Source: Brevibacterium permense (GTDB lineage: Bacteria > Actinomycetota > Actinomycetes > Actinomycetales > Brevibacteriaceae). Taken from it: a stretch of 64,000 nt of DNA. Numbering within the stretch: position 1 is the first letter of the stretch; every line of letters starts with the position of its first letter. The notes beneath the pieces are model-generated. The model ran no database searches and was not told where the DNA came from. It saw only the letters and a program-made list of their open reading frames with translations. Of this stretch, positions 16,394 to 24,372 are shown piece after piece. A program made the position numbers and the translations under genes. Where the stretch lies: the NCBI RefSeq assembly GCF_025506275.1, contig NZ_QYCP01000081.1, positions 1 to 64,000 on the forward strand. The letters are read 5' to 3'.

Positions 16394-17775
16394 CCTCCCC
16401 GAACAGCAGCCCCACCGAAGGAACACTTTCGCGTTCCATCATCGTCATCGCCCTCCTCGGCGCTGTCATCGGCGGAGTCGGTGCACCGCTCATCACCTCG
16501 GCGGCACTCGGTCTCAACGTGCCGCTCGAGGTGGCGCAATGGACACTGACGATCACCCTCTTCACCGGCGCGGTCACGGCACCGGTGCTCGGCCGCCTCG
16601 GCGCTGGTCGACAACGTCGGGCGACGGTGCTCATCGCCTTGGGACTCGTCGCCCTTGGCGGACTGCTGACCGCAGTCCCCGCCCATTTCGCCGTGCTCAT
16701 CATCGGTCGCGGACTTCAGGGACTCGGTCTCGGAGTCACCCCGCTTCTCATGAGCATTGCGCGCGATCACCTGAGTGCTTCTCGTGCCGAGTCAACGATC
16801 GCGACGGTGTCGGTCGCGTCCACAGTGGGCATCGGCGTGGCGTACCCACTGATGGGCTTCGTCGATGAAGCGGCAGGTCTGCGCATCGCCTATGGCCTCG
16901 GTTTCCTGCTGTCTCTGACCGCCTTCGTCCTCGCTTGGTTAGCCCTCCCGGGCAGCAATTCGCGGCAGAGAGTCCGCATCGACTCTGCGGGGGCGCTGCT
17001 CTTGGCGCTCGGCATCCTCGGCGTGCTCATGGTCGTCGCTCAGCCTTCGGTGTGGCAACAGCCGTGGATCGGCGCACTGATACTCATCGCGGCCATTGCC
17101 GCTTTCGCCGGCTGGGCGGCAGTCGAGCGCAGAACGACATCACCGCTCGTCGACCTGCGTCTCTTCCTCACGGGCAATGTGCTGCGCGCCAACATCGCCA
17201 TGCTCGCCTCCGCAGTCGCGATGTATCTGCTGTTCTCGCTGTTCACCCGCTATGTGCAGACTCCGGCGAATTCGGGATACGGTTTCGGCCTCACCGGAGC
17301 CGCTGCCGGAGCTGCGCTCATTCCCTTCTCCGCACTCGGGTTCGTCGCGGGTCGGGCCACCCCGTCCCTGGCGGAGAAGACATCGGCGCGGTGGACCTTT
17401 GCGATCCATTCGGCAGCTGTCATCGCGGGGATGGCCGTATTCGCCTTCTCTCCGGACTCGCTCATCGTCGTACTGATTGCGATGAGCCTGCTCGGCTTCG
17501 GCGTGGGCGGCGTCTCAGCGATCATGCCGCGGCTCATCCTCGACGGTGTGCCGAAATCCGAGACCTCAAGTGTCCTCTCGATCAATCAGATCGTTCGTGC
17601 CAGCGGTTTCAGTTTCGGCAGCGCTCTCGCCGGTCTGCTGTTGGCGACCGCAACCCCTGCTGACTCGCTGGTGCCAGACGAGTTCGGTTATACGGCCGCT
17701 GGATTCCTGGCCATTCCGCTTGTTGCACTGAGCATCGCCGTTGTTGCGATTCGGCGGCGCCCGGCGAGCAGATGA
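16390..17775 (+). CDS. MFS drug/metabolite exporter (DHA2-like)
   Basis: Integral membrane protein of 461 residues with about fourteen hydrophobic segments. It begins SIIVIALLGAVIGGVGAPLI and carries the MFS loop motif GRLGAGRQRR. The arrangement, overlapping a TetR repressor, is classic for multidrug efflux. The family resembles the EmrB/QacA group, but without a close homologue in view the substrate is unknown. It is followed by 184 bp of gene-free DNA. Confidence 0.85.
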   Translation: MTSPNSSPTEGTLSRSIIVIALLGAVIGGVGAPLITSAALGLNVPLEVAQWTLTITLFTGAVTAPVLGRLGAGRQRRATVLIALGLVALGGLLTAVPAHFAVLIIGRGLQGLGLGVTPLLMSIARDHLSASRAESTIATVSVASTVGIGVAYPLMGFVDEAAGLRIAYGLGFLLSLTAFVLAWLALPGSNSRQRVRIDSAGALLLALGILGVLMVVAQPSVWQQPWIGALILIAAIAAFAGWAAVERRTTSPLVDLRLFLTGNVLRANIAMLASAVAMYLLFSLFTRYVQTPANSGYGFGLTGAAAGAALIPFSALGFVAGRATPSLAEKTSARWTFAIHSAAVIAGMAVFAFSPDSLIVVLIAMSLLGFGVGGVSAIMPRLILDGVPKSETSSVLSINQIVRASGFSFGSALAGLLLATATPADSLVPDEFGYTAAGFLAIPLVALSIAVVAIRRRPASR

Positions 17776-17959
17776 CACACTCCGTCCTCGGTGGCGGACG
17801 CGGGAATCTGTGGCGGCTGATGAGCTGATGGACAATTCTGTCAACTGCGCGCGTCTTCCGGGAGCTCGCGCTGCTCTTCACGGCAGTCCCGCATCACACT
17901 ATTGTCATTGTGACACCTGCCGTGGCGGCGGAGGTCGCGGACGAGAGAAAGGGGGCGCC

Positions 17960-18160
17960 ATGAGATTCGGTATGCGCAAGCCATCGTTGAAACGCTCACT
18001 GAAGGCACGAACCACCGGACGTGCCAAGCGCGCCGTCAAGAAGGCGGTCGTACCCGGCTATGGTCAGCGCGGAATGGGCGTGGTGAAGAACCCCAAGCGT
18101 GCCGCACGCAACGCGGTCTACAAACGCACTACGTTCAGCATCTGGGATCTGTTCAGGTAG
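17960..18160 (+). CDS. Small basic conserved hypothetical protein
   Basis: A 66-residue, very basic protein with the pattern KPSLKRSLKARTTGRAKR ... KKAVVPGYGQRGMGVVKNPK ... AVYKRTTFSIWDLFR. Similar short Lys/Arg-rich proteins with a K-ARTTG / PGYGQRGMG / KRTTFS layout exist in many Gram-positive bacteria and their mobile elements, without known function. The ATG at 17960 follows a purine-rich GAGAAAGGGGG. The charge suggests nucleic-acid binding, but this is only inference. Confidence 0.65.
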   Translation: MRFGMRKPSLKRSLKARTTGRAKRAVKKAVVPGYGQRGMGVVKNPKRAARNAVYKRTTFSIWDLFR

Positions 18161-18240
18161 GCTGCTCAGCCAAGTGAGCCGCCCCGCTCCCATGCCAGAC
18201 TGTTCCCCTCGAACACCCGGACTCCGGTAGCGTGAAGGGC

Positions 18241-19230
18241 ATGCCGGAGACTTCTGATTCCTCGACCGCGTCCCTGACAGTTACCGAACTGCGTGATTTG
18301 TGCATCGCAGCGATCACCGCGGCCGGCGGGTCACCCGCGATGTCACAGTCTCTGGCGGACGCGACCCTGGCGGCCGAGCGACGGGGCAAGACCGCCGTAG
18401 GCACGGCGCACCTCGTCGATTATCTCGACGGCCTCGAGGCCGGCCGCATCAACGGGCAGGCGCAGCCAAAGGTGACTAACCAATTGCCGGCAGCACACCA
18501 CGTCGACGCCGATCGCGGCACCGCGCAGCTCGCGTTCGACGCAGCCATCGACGACTTCGCCTCGTCAGCCGCGACGCTCGGCATCTCCGTCCTCAACATC
18601 GCCAACGCCTTCACCGCCGGAGAGCTCGGCTACTTTACGACGCGACTGGCCGAACGAGGCCTGGTGGCGTTTGCCGGGGCCAACTCACCGGCGCTGATGT
18701 CGCTGTTCGGCGCACCGGGATCGGCGACCGGAACGAACCCGTTCTCGTTCGCCGTTCCCCATGCCGACGGCCCGCGGATGTTCGATCAGGCTACAAGCGC
18801 GACCGCGTGGGTCAACGTCCGTGACGCCGCCGATCGGGGAGAGACGATCCCCAACGGGTGGGCGCTCGCCCCCGACGGAGCGGCCACGAACGATGCCGAG
18901 GCCGCCCTCGCCGGTTCTCTGCTGCCGTTCGGCGGGGTCAAGGGCAGCAATGTCGCACTCATGATCGAACTCCTCGCCGTCCACGGCGGGGGCCGCTTCT
19001 CCGTCGATGCGACGGCTTTCGACTCGGGGCATGAGAGTCCGGGGACGGGACTGTTCGTCATCGCGATCGCGGCAGATGCCTTCGACCCTGACTATTCGCA
19101 GCGGGTCGCCGAGCATCTTGACCGTCTGCATGCACGGTTCGGCTTCGATTTCGGCCGCAAACGCAGCCTCGAAGTCGTCGAGCTGCCGGAGGAACTCCAC
19201 TCAGCGTTGCTCACCCGCAGCCGCGCCTGA
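18241..19230 (+). CDS. Malate/L-lactate/ureidoglycolate dehydrogenase family protein
   Basis: NAD(P)-dependent 2-hydroxyacid dehydrogenase of the Ldh_2 (type II malate/lactate dehydrogenase) family, about 329 residues. The family core is visible as NIANAFTAGELGYFTTRLAERG, FAGANSPALMSLFG and TGTNPFSFAVPHADG, with GGVKGSNVALMIELLA toward the C-terminus. Substrates in this family include lactate, malate, sulfolactate and delta-pyrroline carboxylates, so none is assigned. I use the ATG at 18241; an in-frame GTG lies at 18232. The stop codon is 3 bp before a 72-nt palindromic repeat. Confidence 0.85.
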   Translation: MPETSDSSTASLTVTELRDLCIAAITAAGGSPAMSQSLADATLAAERRGKTAVGTAHLVDYLDGLEAGRINGQAQPKVTNQLPAAHHVDADRGTAQLAFDAAIDDFASSAATLGISVLNIANAFTAGELGYFTTRLAERGLVAFAGANSPALMSLFGAPGSATGTNPFSFAVPHADGPRMFDQATSATAWVNVRDAADRGETIPNGWALAPDGAATNDAEAALAGSLLPFGGVKGSNVALMIELLAVHGGGRFSVDATAFDSGHESPGTGLFVIAIAADAFDPDYSQRVAEHLDRLHARFGFDFGRKRSLEVVELPEELHSALLTRSRA

Positions 19231-19233
19231 GCC

Positions 19234-19305
19234 GCCGACCGCTCAAGTTACCGTCGAGCGCTCACCACATAACTCGCTACAGCGACGGCAACTTGAGCGG
19301 TCGGC
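19234..19305. repeat. 72-nt palindromic repeat, copy A
   Basis: Begins GCCGACCGCTCAAGTT and ends with its complement AACTTGAGCGGTCGGC, so the element folds into one long stem with a conserved internal loop (TAACTCGCTACAG region). A second copy of identical length is at 21121-21192. It starts just after the dehydrogenase stop codon and ends at the 3' edge of the broken amine oxidase gene. It may serve as a bidirectional terminator, a REP-like element, or both. Confidence 0.8.
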
Positions 19306-19306
19306 A

Positions 19307-19981
19307 TCAGTGGCTGAAGCCGGAATGAGCGCTCGACTCGATGAGGTTGGATGGTCCCCCGCCGATGCTGCGGTTGAGACCCTGGCCGATGTTCCACACG
19401 AGGCTGAAGTAGCCGATGCCGGCACCGGCGGCGAGCTCATCGGGGTCAGCGGCCGAACGGGTGATCGTCGGGCGGAACATCGCCTCGGCGTCCTCGGACA
19501 GTTCCCCGATGTAGTCGGCGAAGGATCGGTCGTTCTCGAAGTCGTAGATCCTCTGCTGACGCATCTCCGAGCTCTCGTTCGGGCGCAGTCGCACGGCGTT
19601 GGCCTAGCGGAGGACGTCGGCGGAGACCTTGACTCCGGCCTTGATCATCGAGGCCCGATCCTTCAGTGACATGGGTATCCTGAACGGATACGACTGGACT
19701 GGTCCGTCGATGAGCAGCTTGCCGTCCATCGACACCGCAGACAGCGATCCGGGGATCTCCGACGAGCGGGTCTGTGTCTCGGTGATGAGTGAATTCGTCG
19801 CTGTCTTGCCTCCGGCGAACATGTGTCCGCCCCAGTTGAGGAAATAGCGTCCGCGGTTCTCCGAACGGATCCGACCGCCGACTCGGGAACCCGATTCCAG
19901 CAGCGTCACATCCCAATTGCGCAGTCGCCATGCTGCTGACAGTCCGGCGAGTCCGCCGCCGACGATGACGGCATCTTTCAT
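19307..19981 (-). pseudogene. Broken FAD amine oxidase / protoporphyrinogen-oxidase-like gene
   Basis: The ATG at 19981 opens a typical flavin amine oxidase: VIVGGGLAGLSAAWRLRNWD then LLESGSRVGGRIRSENRG and LNWGGHMFAGGK. The frame meets a TAG at 19604-19606 after about 125 residues, then stays open without frameshift for another 99 codons (RLRPNESSEMRQQRIYDFEN ... SLVWNIGQG) to a stop at 19307. Even read through, it gives about 224 residues where the family has roughly 430-480, so the C-terminal half is also missing. The 3' edge coincides with the 72-nt repeat. Both a nonsense mutation and a truncation are seen. Confidence 0.8.
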
Positions 19982-20041
19982 GGGGAGCACCCCCTCTCTT
20001 CTCTGAGCGTCCGCGCATCTTCACGCGGATCATCTGCACAC

Positions 20042-20085
20042 AGAATAGGATGTGATCACATTCATCTGCAAGTGTTTGATCACAT
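20042..20085 (-). promoter_or_regulatory. Promoter with TGATCACA repeats before the broken oxidase
   Basis: On the - strand TTGCAG (complement at 20066-20071) and TATTCT (complement at 20042-20047) are 18 bp apart. The inverted repeat ATGTGATCA (20050-20058) / TGATCACAT (20077-20085) overlaps them; TGTGATCACA itself is a 10-bp palindrome. The control region thus appears intact although the gene is broken. Confidence 0.5.
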
Positions 20086-20189
20086 CCGATTTCGAGGGAC
20101 CTGCTTCGGGCGAAATCTCACGGTCGCCGACTTCCGAAATCAGCCATGCGGATCAGTCATGCACGCATGGCTAACCCTGCGCCGAAACT

Positions 20190-20301
20190 TGGGTCGCTAT
20201 CGGATAGTTGCGCCGAAATATAGGTCGCTACTGGACACTTCTCGGCAGGAAAAGTATCCGATCGTGACCTATATCTGCTGGAACCTCTCCGAAAGTGACC
20301 A
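20190..20301. mobile_element. End-only insertion-sequence remnant, IS21-like
   Basis: Four related 20-mers are arranged as two pairs facing each other. TGGGTCGCTATCGGATAGTT (20190-20209) and TAGGTCGCTACTGGACACTT (20221-20240) read on the + strand, 31 bp apart. Their relatives occur on the - strand at 20252-20271 and 20282-20301, 30 bp apart. The outer ends are TGG...CCA. Multiple terminal repeats like this are typical of IS21-family ends. Only about 11 bp separate the inner repeats, so no transposase is present: a MITE-like element or an internal deletion. Together with the oxidase promoter this explains most of the 20.0-20.38 kb gene-free gap. Confidence 0.6.
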
Positions 20302-20325
20302 CTAGCCGCCTGCCTGGCCCCCAGC

Positions 20326-20369
20326 CTGAGAGGATCGTCCCCTAAGTCTGAGCGGATCCGCCCCGCAGC
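20326..20369. repeat. Two-unit 22-bp imperfect direct repeat
   Basis: CTGAGAGGATCGTCCCCT (from 20326) is followed 22 bp later by CTGAGCGGATCCGCCCCG (from 20348). It sits between the IS remnant and the 3' end of the GntR gene. It could be the end of a second decayed mobile element; nothing else supports this. Confidence 0.35.
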
Positions 20370-20378
20370 GTTCGACCT

Positions 20379-21047
20379 TCAGTCGCCCAACCCGGCACGG
20401 ATGCGGCGGACGGCGTCGTCGAAGGACTCCTCGGTCACCTCGGCGGCCGCCCCCGGGTCACCGGCGTCGACGGCATCCATGAGTCGACGCTGGTGCTTGA
20501 GCAGCGGCGCCTTGGCGTCGGCCGCGATCTCCCGCCTGGCACCGACGAGTTTGTACGCCCGGCAGCGCAGCCACAGGGTCCGGATCGTCTCGACGAGGAC
20601 GGGATTGCCCGAGGCGGAATAGATCGTCGCAAGCAGCTCTTCGTCGTGATCGAGATACTCCGAGGCATCACCGGAGTCGAGAGCCGCCTCCATCGCCGCG
20701 AACTCCTCATCGAGTCGTGCCCGTCCCGTCTCATCGAGCTTCTGCGCACCCTGGCCCGTCGCTTCGACCTCGAGGATGCGACGCACCGAATAGATCTGCA
20801 GAAGCTCCTCGGCGGAGAATTCCTTCACCACGGCCCCGCGGTGCGGGCTGGTCTCGACGAGTCCGACCTCCTCGAGCCTGGCCAGCGACTCCCGCACGGG
20901 CATGACGCTTGTACCCAAGGATGCCGCGAGCTGGCGGATCCGCAGTCGATCTCCGCTGCGATATTCGCCGGAGAGGATGCTCGCCTGGAGCGCTTCGAAC
21001 ACCTGGTCGCCGATGCGCGGGCCGATCTCGGTCTGGGTCTCGCTCAT
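20379..21047 (-). CDS. GntR-family regulator with FCD domain
   Basis: A 222-residue regulator: N-terminal winged helix (LRIRQLAASLGTSVMPVRES, then RLEEVGLVETSPHRGAVV) and a C-terminal FCD all-helical effector domain with the metal-binding pattern expected around DLDHDEELLATIYSASGNP. The ATG at 21047 is chosen over upstream in-frame starts that would cross the palindromic repeat. It is downstream of purU on the same strand but separated by repeat copy B, so it is likely its own unit. Its target is unknown; the TGATCACA repeats at 20.05 kb are one candidate. Confidence 0.85.
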   Translation of the reverse strand: MSETQTEIGPRIGDQVFEALQASILSGEYRSGDRLRIRQLAASLGTSVMPVRESLARLEEVGLVETSPHRGAVVKEFSAEELLQIYSVRRILEVEATGQGAQKLDETGRARLDEEFAAMEAALDSGDASEYLDHDEELLATIYSASGNPVLVETIRTLWLRCRAYKLVGARREIAADAKAPLLKHQRRLMDAVDAGDPGAAAEVTEESFDDAVRRIRAGLGD

Positions 21048-21120
21048 AGTCGACAGTCTATCCACGCCGAGGCGGCTTGCAGTGGTTTCATGGGCTCCGT
21101 CCCCTCGGCACCGTGGATAC

Positions 21121-21192
21121 GCCGACCGCTCAGGTTGCCGTCGACCGCTCGCCGCGTAACGCGGTACAGCGACGGCAACCTGAGCGGTCGGC
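21121..21192. repeat. 72-nt palindromic repeat, copy B
   Basis: Same length as copy A and same arms, but with a perfect 23-bp stem: GCCGACCGCTCAGGTTGCCG onward pairs with the 3' half ending CAACCTGAGCGGTCGGC. Compared with copy A, one A-T pair in the stem is replaced by G-C (both sides changed), a compensatory change. The internal part keeps TAACGCGGTACAGCGACGG. It lies 13 bp after the purU stop and probably also ends that operon. Confidence 0.8.
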
Positions 21193-21204
21193 GCCACAGA
21201 GGTT

Positions 21205-22059
21205 CTAGCGCAGGACGATCGTCCTCTTGCCCGAGAGGAACACGCGTCCGTCGCAGTGCCACTTCACGGCATTGGACAGCGCCTTGCACTCGGCATCGCG
21301 GCCGGCGGCCACGAGGTCCTCGGGAGCGAAGGCGTGGTCGACCTCGACGAGCTGCTGGGCGATGATCGGCCCCTCGTCGAGTTCGCTGTTGACGAAGTGC
21401 GCGGTCGCCCCGACGGTCTTCACTCCGCGCTCCCACGCCTGGTGGTAGGGCTTCGCCCCCTTGAACGACGGCAGGAACGAGTGGTGGATGTTGATGGCCC
21501 GTCCGGTGAGTTCGCGGGCGAGGTCATCGGAGAGGATCTGCATATAGCGGGCGAGCACCACGAGGTCGACCTCGAAGCGGTCGACGAGTTCGAGCAGCTT
21601 CGCCTCGGCCTCGGGCTTCGTCTCCTTCGTCACGGGGATCCGGAAGAAGGGGATGTGGTGCCATTCGACGAGCTCCCGATGGTCGGGATGGTTCGACACG
21701 ACCGCGGCGATCTCGATCGGCAGCTCGCCGACCCGTGCCCGGAAGAGCAGATCGTTGAGGCAGTGCTCGAACTTCGAGACCATGATGAGCACCCGCCGCT
21801 TCTGCCCCTGCGGCCACAGCTGCCAGGTCGCCCCGAACTCCTCGCCGAGCGCCTCGAAGTCGCTGCGCAGCGCTTCGATCCCGTTGCCGGGCTCGTCGGA
21901 GACGCTGAAGTCGATGCGCAGGAACAGCTGCCGCGTCGACTGGTCGTCGAACTGTTTGAGTTCCTTGATATCCCCTCCGTGGGTGAGCAGGGCACCGGTC
22001 ACCGAGTGGAGGATGCCGGGGCGCTCTGCGCATTCGAGGGTGAAGATGTAGTCCTGCAT
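21205..22059 (-). CDS. purU: Formyltetrahydrofolate deformylase
   Basis: Hydrolyses 10-formyl-THF to THF and formate. An N-terminal ACT domain (YIFTLECAERPGILHSVTGA) precedes the formyltransferase-fold catalytic domain with INIHHSFLPSFKGAKPYHQA and DEGPIIAQ, which hold the catalytic His and Asp. Length 284 is standard. The ATG at 22059 follows AGGAAG. In this operon it would recycle the one-carbon units produced by demethylation of sarcosine, keeping THF available; such pairing with sarcosine oxidase genes is known from other bacteria. Confidence 0.93.
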   Translation of the reverse strand: MQDYIFTLECAERPGILHSVTGALLTHGGDIKELKQFDDQSTRQLFLRIDFSVSDEPGNGIEALRSDFEALGEEFGATWQLWPQGQKRRVLIMVSKFEHCLNDLLFRARVGELPIEIAAVVSNHPDHRELVEWHHIPFFRIPVTKETKPEAEAKLLELVDRFEVDLVVLARYMQILSDDLARELTGRAINIHHSFLPSFKGAKPYHQAWERGVKTVGATAHFVNSELDEGPIIAQQLVEVDHAFAPEDLVAAGRDAECKALSNAVKWHCDGRVFLSGKRTIVLR

Positions 22060-22141
22060 GTCTGAATCTTCCTGTTCAGTAGTGCTGAGTCCGGGGTGGT
22101 GCAAAATCTGAAGGCGGCCCGAAAACCGGGAATCGTGCCGA

Positions 22142-23650
22142 TCAGCATTCGACGACGTTGACGGCGAGTCCGCCGCGCGATGTCTCCTTGTACTTCGATT
22201 TCATATCGGCTCCAGTCTGCCGCATGGTCTCGATCGCCTGGTCGAGGCTCACCCGGTGGGAGCCGTCGCCGTGCATGGCCAACCGGGCCGCATTGATCGC
22301 CTTCACCGAGGCGATGGCATTGCGTTCGATGCACGGCACCTGCACGAGGCCGCCGACCGGATCGCAGGTGAGCCCGAGGTTGTGCTCAAGTCCGATCTCC
22401 GCGGCGTTCTCCACCTGTTCGGGAGTTCCGCCGAGTACGGCGCACAGTCCGGCGGCAGCCATCGCGCAGGCCGATCCGACCTCTCCCTGGCAGCCCACCT
22501 CGGCGCCGGAGATCGACGCATTGCGTTTGAAGAGGATCCCGATCGCCCCGGCGGTGAGCAGGAACTTCACGACGGCATCGTCGGCAGCACTCGCACCAGC
22601 GGAGGCGCCAGCGCCGTCTTCTGATGCGCCCGCATCCGCGCCGTCGGAGCCGGCTCCCTCGTCACCGGTGACGAACCGGTCCATGTAATGGAGCACCGCA
22701 GGGATGATGCCCGCGGCCCCGTTCGTCGGAGCGGTGACGATCCGCCCACCCGAGGCGTTCTCTTCGTTGACGGCCAGTGCATAGAGGTTGACCCATTCGA
22801 GGGCGTCGAGCGATCCCGATGCCCGGTAGCCTGCGGTTTCGAGCTTCGCCTTCAGCTCCGGGGCGCGGCGACGCACCTTGAGTCCCCCGGGCAGCGTCGT
22901 CTCCTCTCGCGTGCAGCCGTTGTGCACGCATTCGGCCATCACCGACCAGATCTCGAGCAGTCGGGCCCGCAGGGTCTCATCGGTCTGGCGGGTGCGTTCA
23001 TTGACGGTCATGAGTTCGGCGATGCTCAGGCCGCGGATGCGGCACTGCTCGAGCAGCTCATCGGCCGTGGAGAACGGGATGACGTCCCCGTCTCGACCGC
23101 CCGCACCAGGACCGTCACCGCCGGATCCAGCCTCGTCCCCGGCTGCGTCGATCGCTTCGGCAGCGTCCTTCTCCGCGGCGAGTTCGTCGGCGGTGACGAC
23201 GAATCCCCCGCCCACGGAATAATACTCGCGCTCGATGAGCTCCCCGGCCGCTTCGGCGCTGATGCGCATCCCATTGGGATGGCCGGGCAGGGATTCCCGC
23301 AGGTGCAGGGTGAGATCTGACGCAACGTCGAAGGGCACATCGGTTCGACCGCCGAGGCGGAGCGACCCTGTCTCACGGATCTCCGCGACCAGCGGGCCCA
23401 TGGAGACCGGATCGAGCGTTTCGGGTTCCTTCCCGCTGAGCCCCGCGAGCACGGCGGAGTCCGAACCGTGCCCGATGCCAGTGGCACCGAGGGAGCCGAA
23501 GAGTCCGACGCGGACCGTATCGACACGCTCGAGGAGACCCGCCTCGGCGAGTTCATCGACGAAGCGCACCGCCGCCCGCATCGGTCCCACCGTGTGCGAG
23601 GACGAGGGCCCGATGCCGATCGAGAACAGGTCGAGGACCCCGAGGCTCAT
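22142..23650 (-). CDS. sdaA: L-serine ammonia-lyase, iron-sulfur type, with low-complexity inserts
   Basis: Single-chain [4Fe-4S] serine dehydratase turning L-serine into pyruvate and ammonia. Family marks are [19 protein letters not shown] at the N-terminus, [19 protein letters not shown] (cluster cysteines) and [19 protein letters not shown] near the C-terminus. At 502 residues it is about 45 longer than usual because of two Gly/Ala/Asp-rich inserts (about residues 165-185 and 325-350). The ATG overlaps the stop of soxG. It closes the route from glycine via serine to pyruvate. Confidence 0.93.
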   Translation of the reverse strand: MSLGVLDLFSIGIGPSSSHTVGPMRAAVRFVDELAEAGLLERVDTVRVGLFGSLGATGIGHGSDSAVLAGLSGKEPETLDPVSMGPLVAEIRETGSLRLGGRTDVPFDVASDLTLHLRESLPGHPNGMRISAEAAGELIEREYYSVGGGFVVTADELAAEKDAAEAIDAAGDEAGSGGDGPGAGGRDGDVIPFSTADELLEQCRIRGLSIAELMTVNERTRQTDETLRARLLEIWSVMAECVHNGCTREETTLPGGLKVRRRAPELKAKLETAGYRASGSLDALEWVNLYALAVNEENASGGRIVTAPTNGAAGIIPAVLHYMDRFVTGDEGAGSDGADAGASEDGAGASAGASAADDAVVKFLLTAGAIGILFKRNASISGAEVGCQGEVGSACAMAAAGLCAVLGGTPEQVENAAEIGLEHNLGLTCDPVGGLVQVPCIERNAIASVKAINAARLAMHGDGSHRVSLDQAIETMRQTGADMKSKYKETSRGGLAVNVVEC

Positions 23651-24372
23651 CAGCCGGCTCCCTCGGCTTCAGCTCCAGGCGTCTGCCCGTCGGCGAGGAA
23701 CTCCGCCATTCCATCGAGCAGCCAACGGACCGTGAAGTCCGCGAAGCTCGCCCGCGGGTAGACGCGGTAGGTGTCCTCACCGCTGTGGTGGAGGATGACC
23801 GGCACGGGACCCAGCGCCGTGACGATCGCGGATCCGACTCCGAAAGCGCGGGGGTGGAGATCGGCGCGGCAGCTCTTCTCGAGCACGTCCCGTGCCTTCT
23901 CCCCTGTCAGTTCGAGGATCGTCCGGTTGGCCGAGAGATCGACGGCCTGTCCGGGCAGTCCCTCGAGTCCCGCCTCGGCGACGATCGTCTCTCCTGGCTG
24001 CTGGCAGCGAGAGACGTCGACGGCGAGGAATTCGTCGGGGCTCAGCCACAGCACGTGCTGGGCCGCCGGGTCACCGGTGACTTCGCCGACGCTGCGCGGC
24101 AGGCTGAGGCCGAACGTGTCTTCGAGCGACGTCCACGATGCGGAGTCAGGCTGTGCCCGCAGGCCGATCTGCACCGTGAAGGGCAGTTCGCGCAGGCCGA
24201 CGCTGCGGCCGCCGGCGGCACTCGCCTCGGACATCAGCCCGGCGAGGTGCGCGGCCGGCGAGACCCGCAGGTCGTCGAGTCCGCTCGACCCGGTGCCGGT
24301 GTGGGCAGCCTGCGTCTCAGCCGTCGAGGGGGACTGTGCCGTCCCAGGGGTGGAGTAGGTGGTGTCAGCCAT
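23650..24372 (-). CDS. soxG: Sarcosine oxidase gamma subunit
   Basis: Small subunit of the heterotetrameric sarcosine oxidase, about 240 residues. It has the gamma-family features [18 protein letters not shown] and [12 protein letters not shown], with a C-terminal [20 protein letters not shown] resembling the GcvT-like fold. The ATG at 24372 lies inside the end of soxA (8-bp overlap) and its stop overlaps the sdaA start. The first 40 residues are Thr/Ser/Ala-rich and not conserved. Position and order (B-D-A-G) confirm the call. Confidence 0.9.
   Translation of the reverse strand: MADTTYSTPGTAQSPSTAETQAAHTGTGSSGLDDLRVSPAAHLAGLMSEASAAGGRSVGLRELPFTVQIGLRAQPDSASWTSLEDTFGLSLPRSVGEVTGDPAAQHVLWLSPDEFLAVDVSRCQQPGETIVAEAGLEGLPGQAVDLSANRTILELTGEKARDVLEKSCRADLHPRAFGVGSAIVTALGPVPVILHHSGEDTYRVYPRASFADFTVRWLLDGMAEFLADGQTPGAEAEGAG

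Noticed and set aside
20050-20060. TGTGATCACA taken as a CRP/GlxR site before the broken oxidase
   Set aside because: The half sites are directly joined rather than six bases apart; more likely an operator of another family.
20072-20305. 77-codon + strand frame across the IS remnant
   Set aside because: It is made mostly of the terminal-repeat DNA, has no ribosome site and no protein features.
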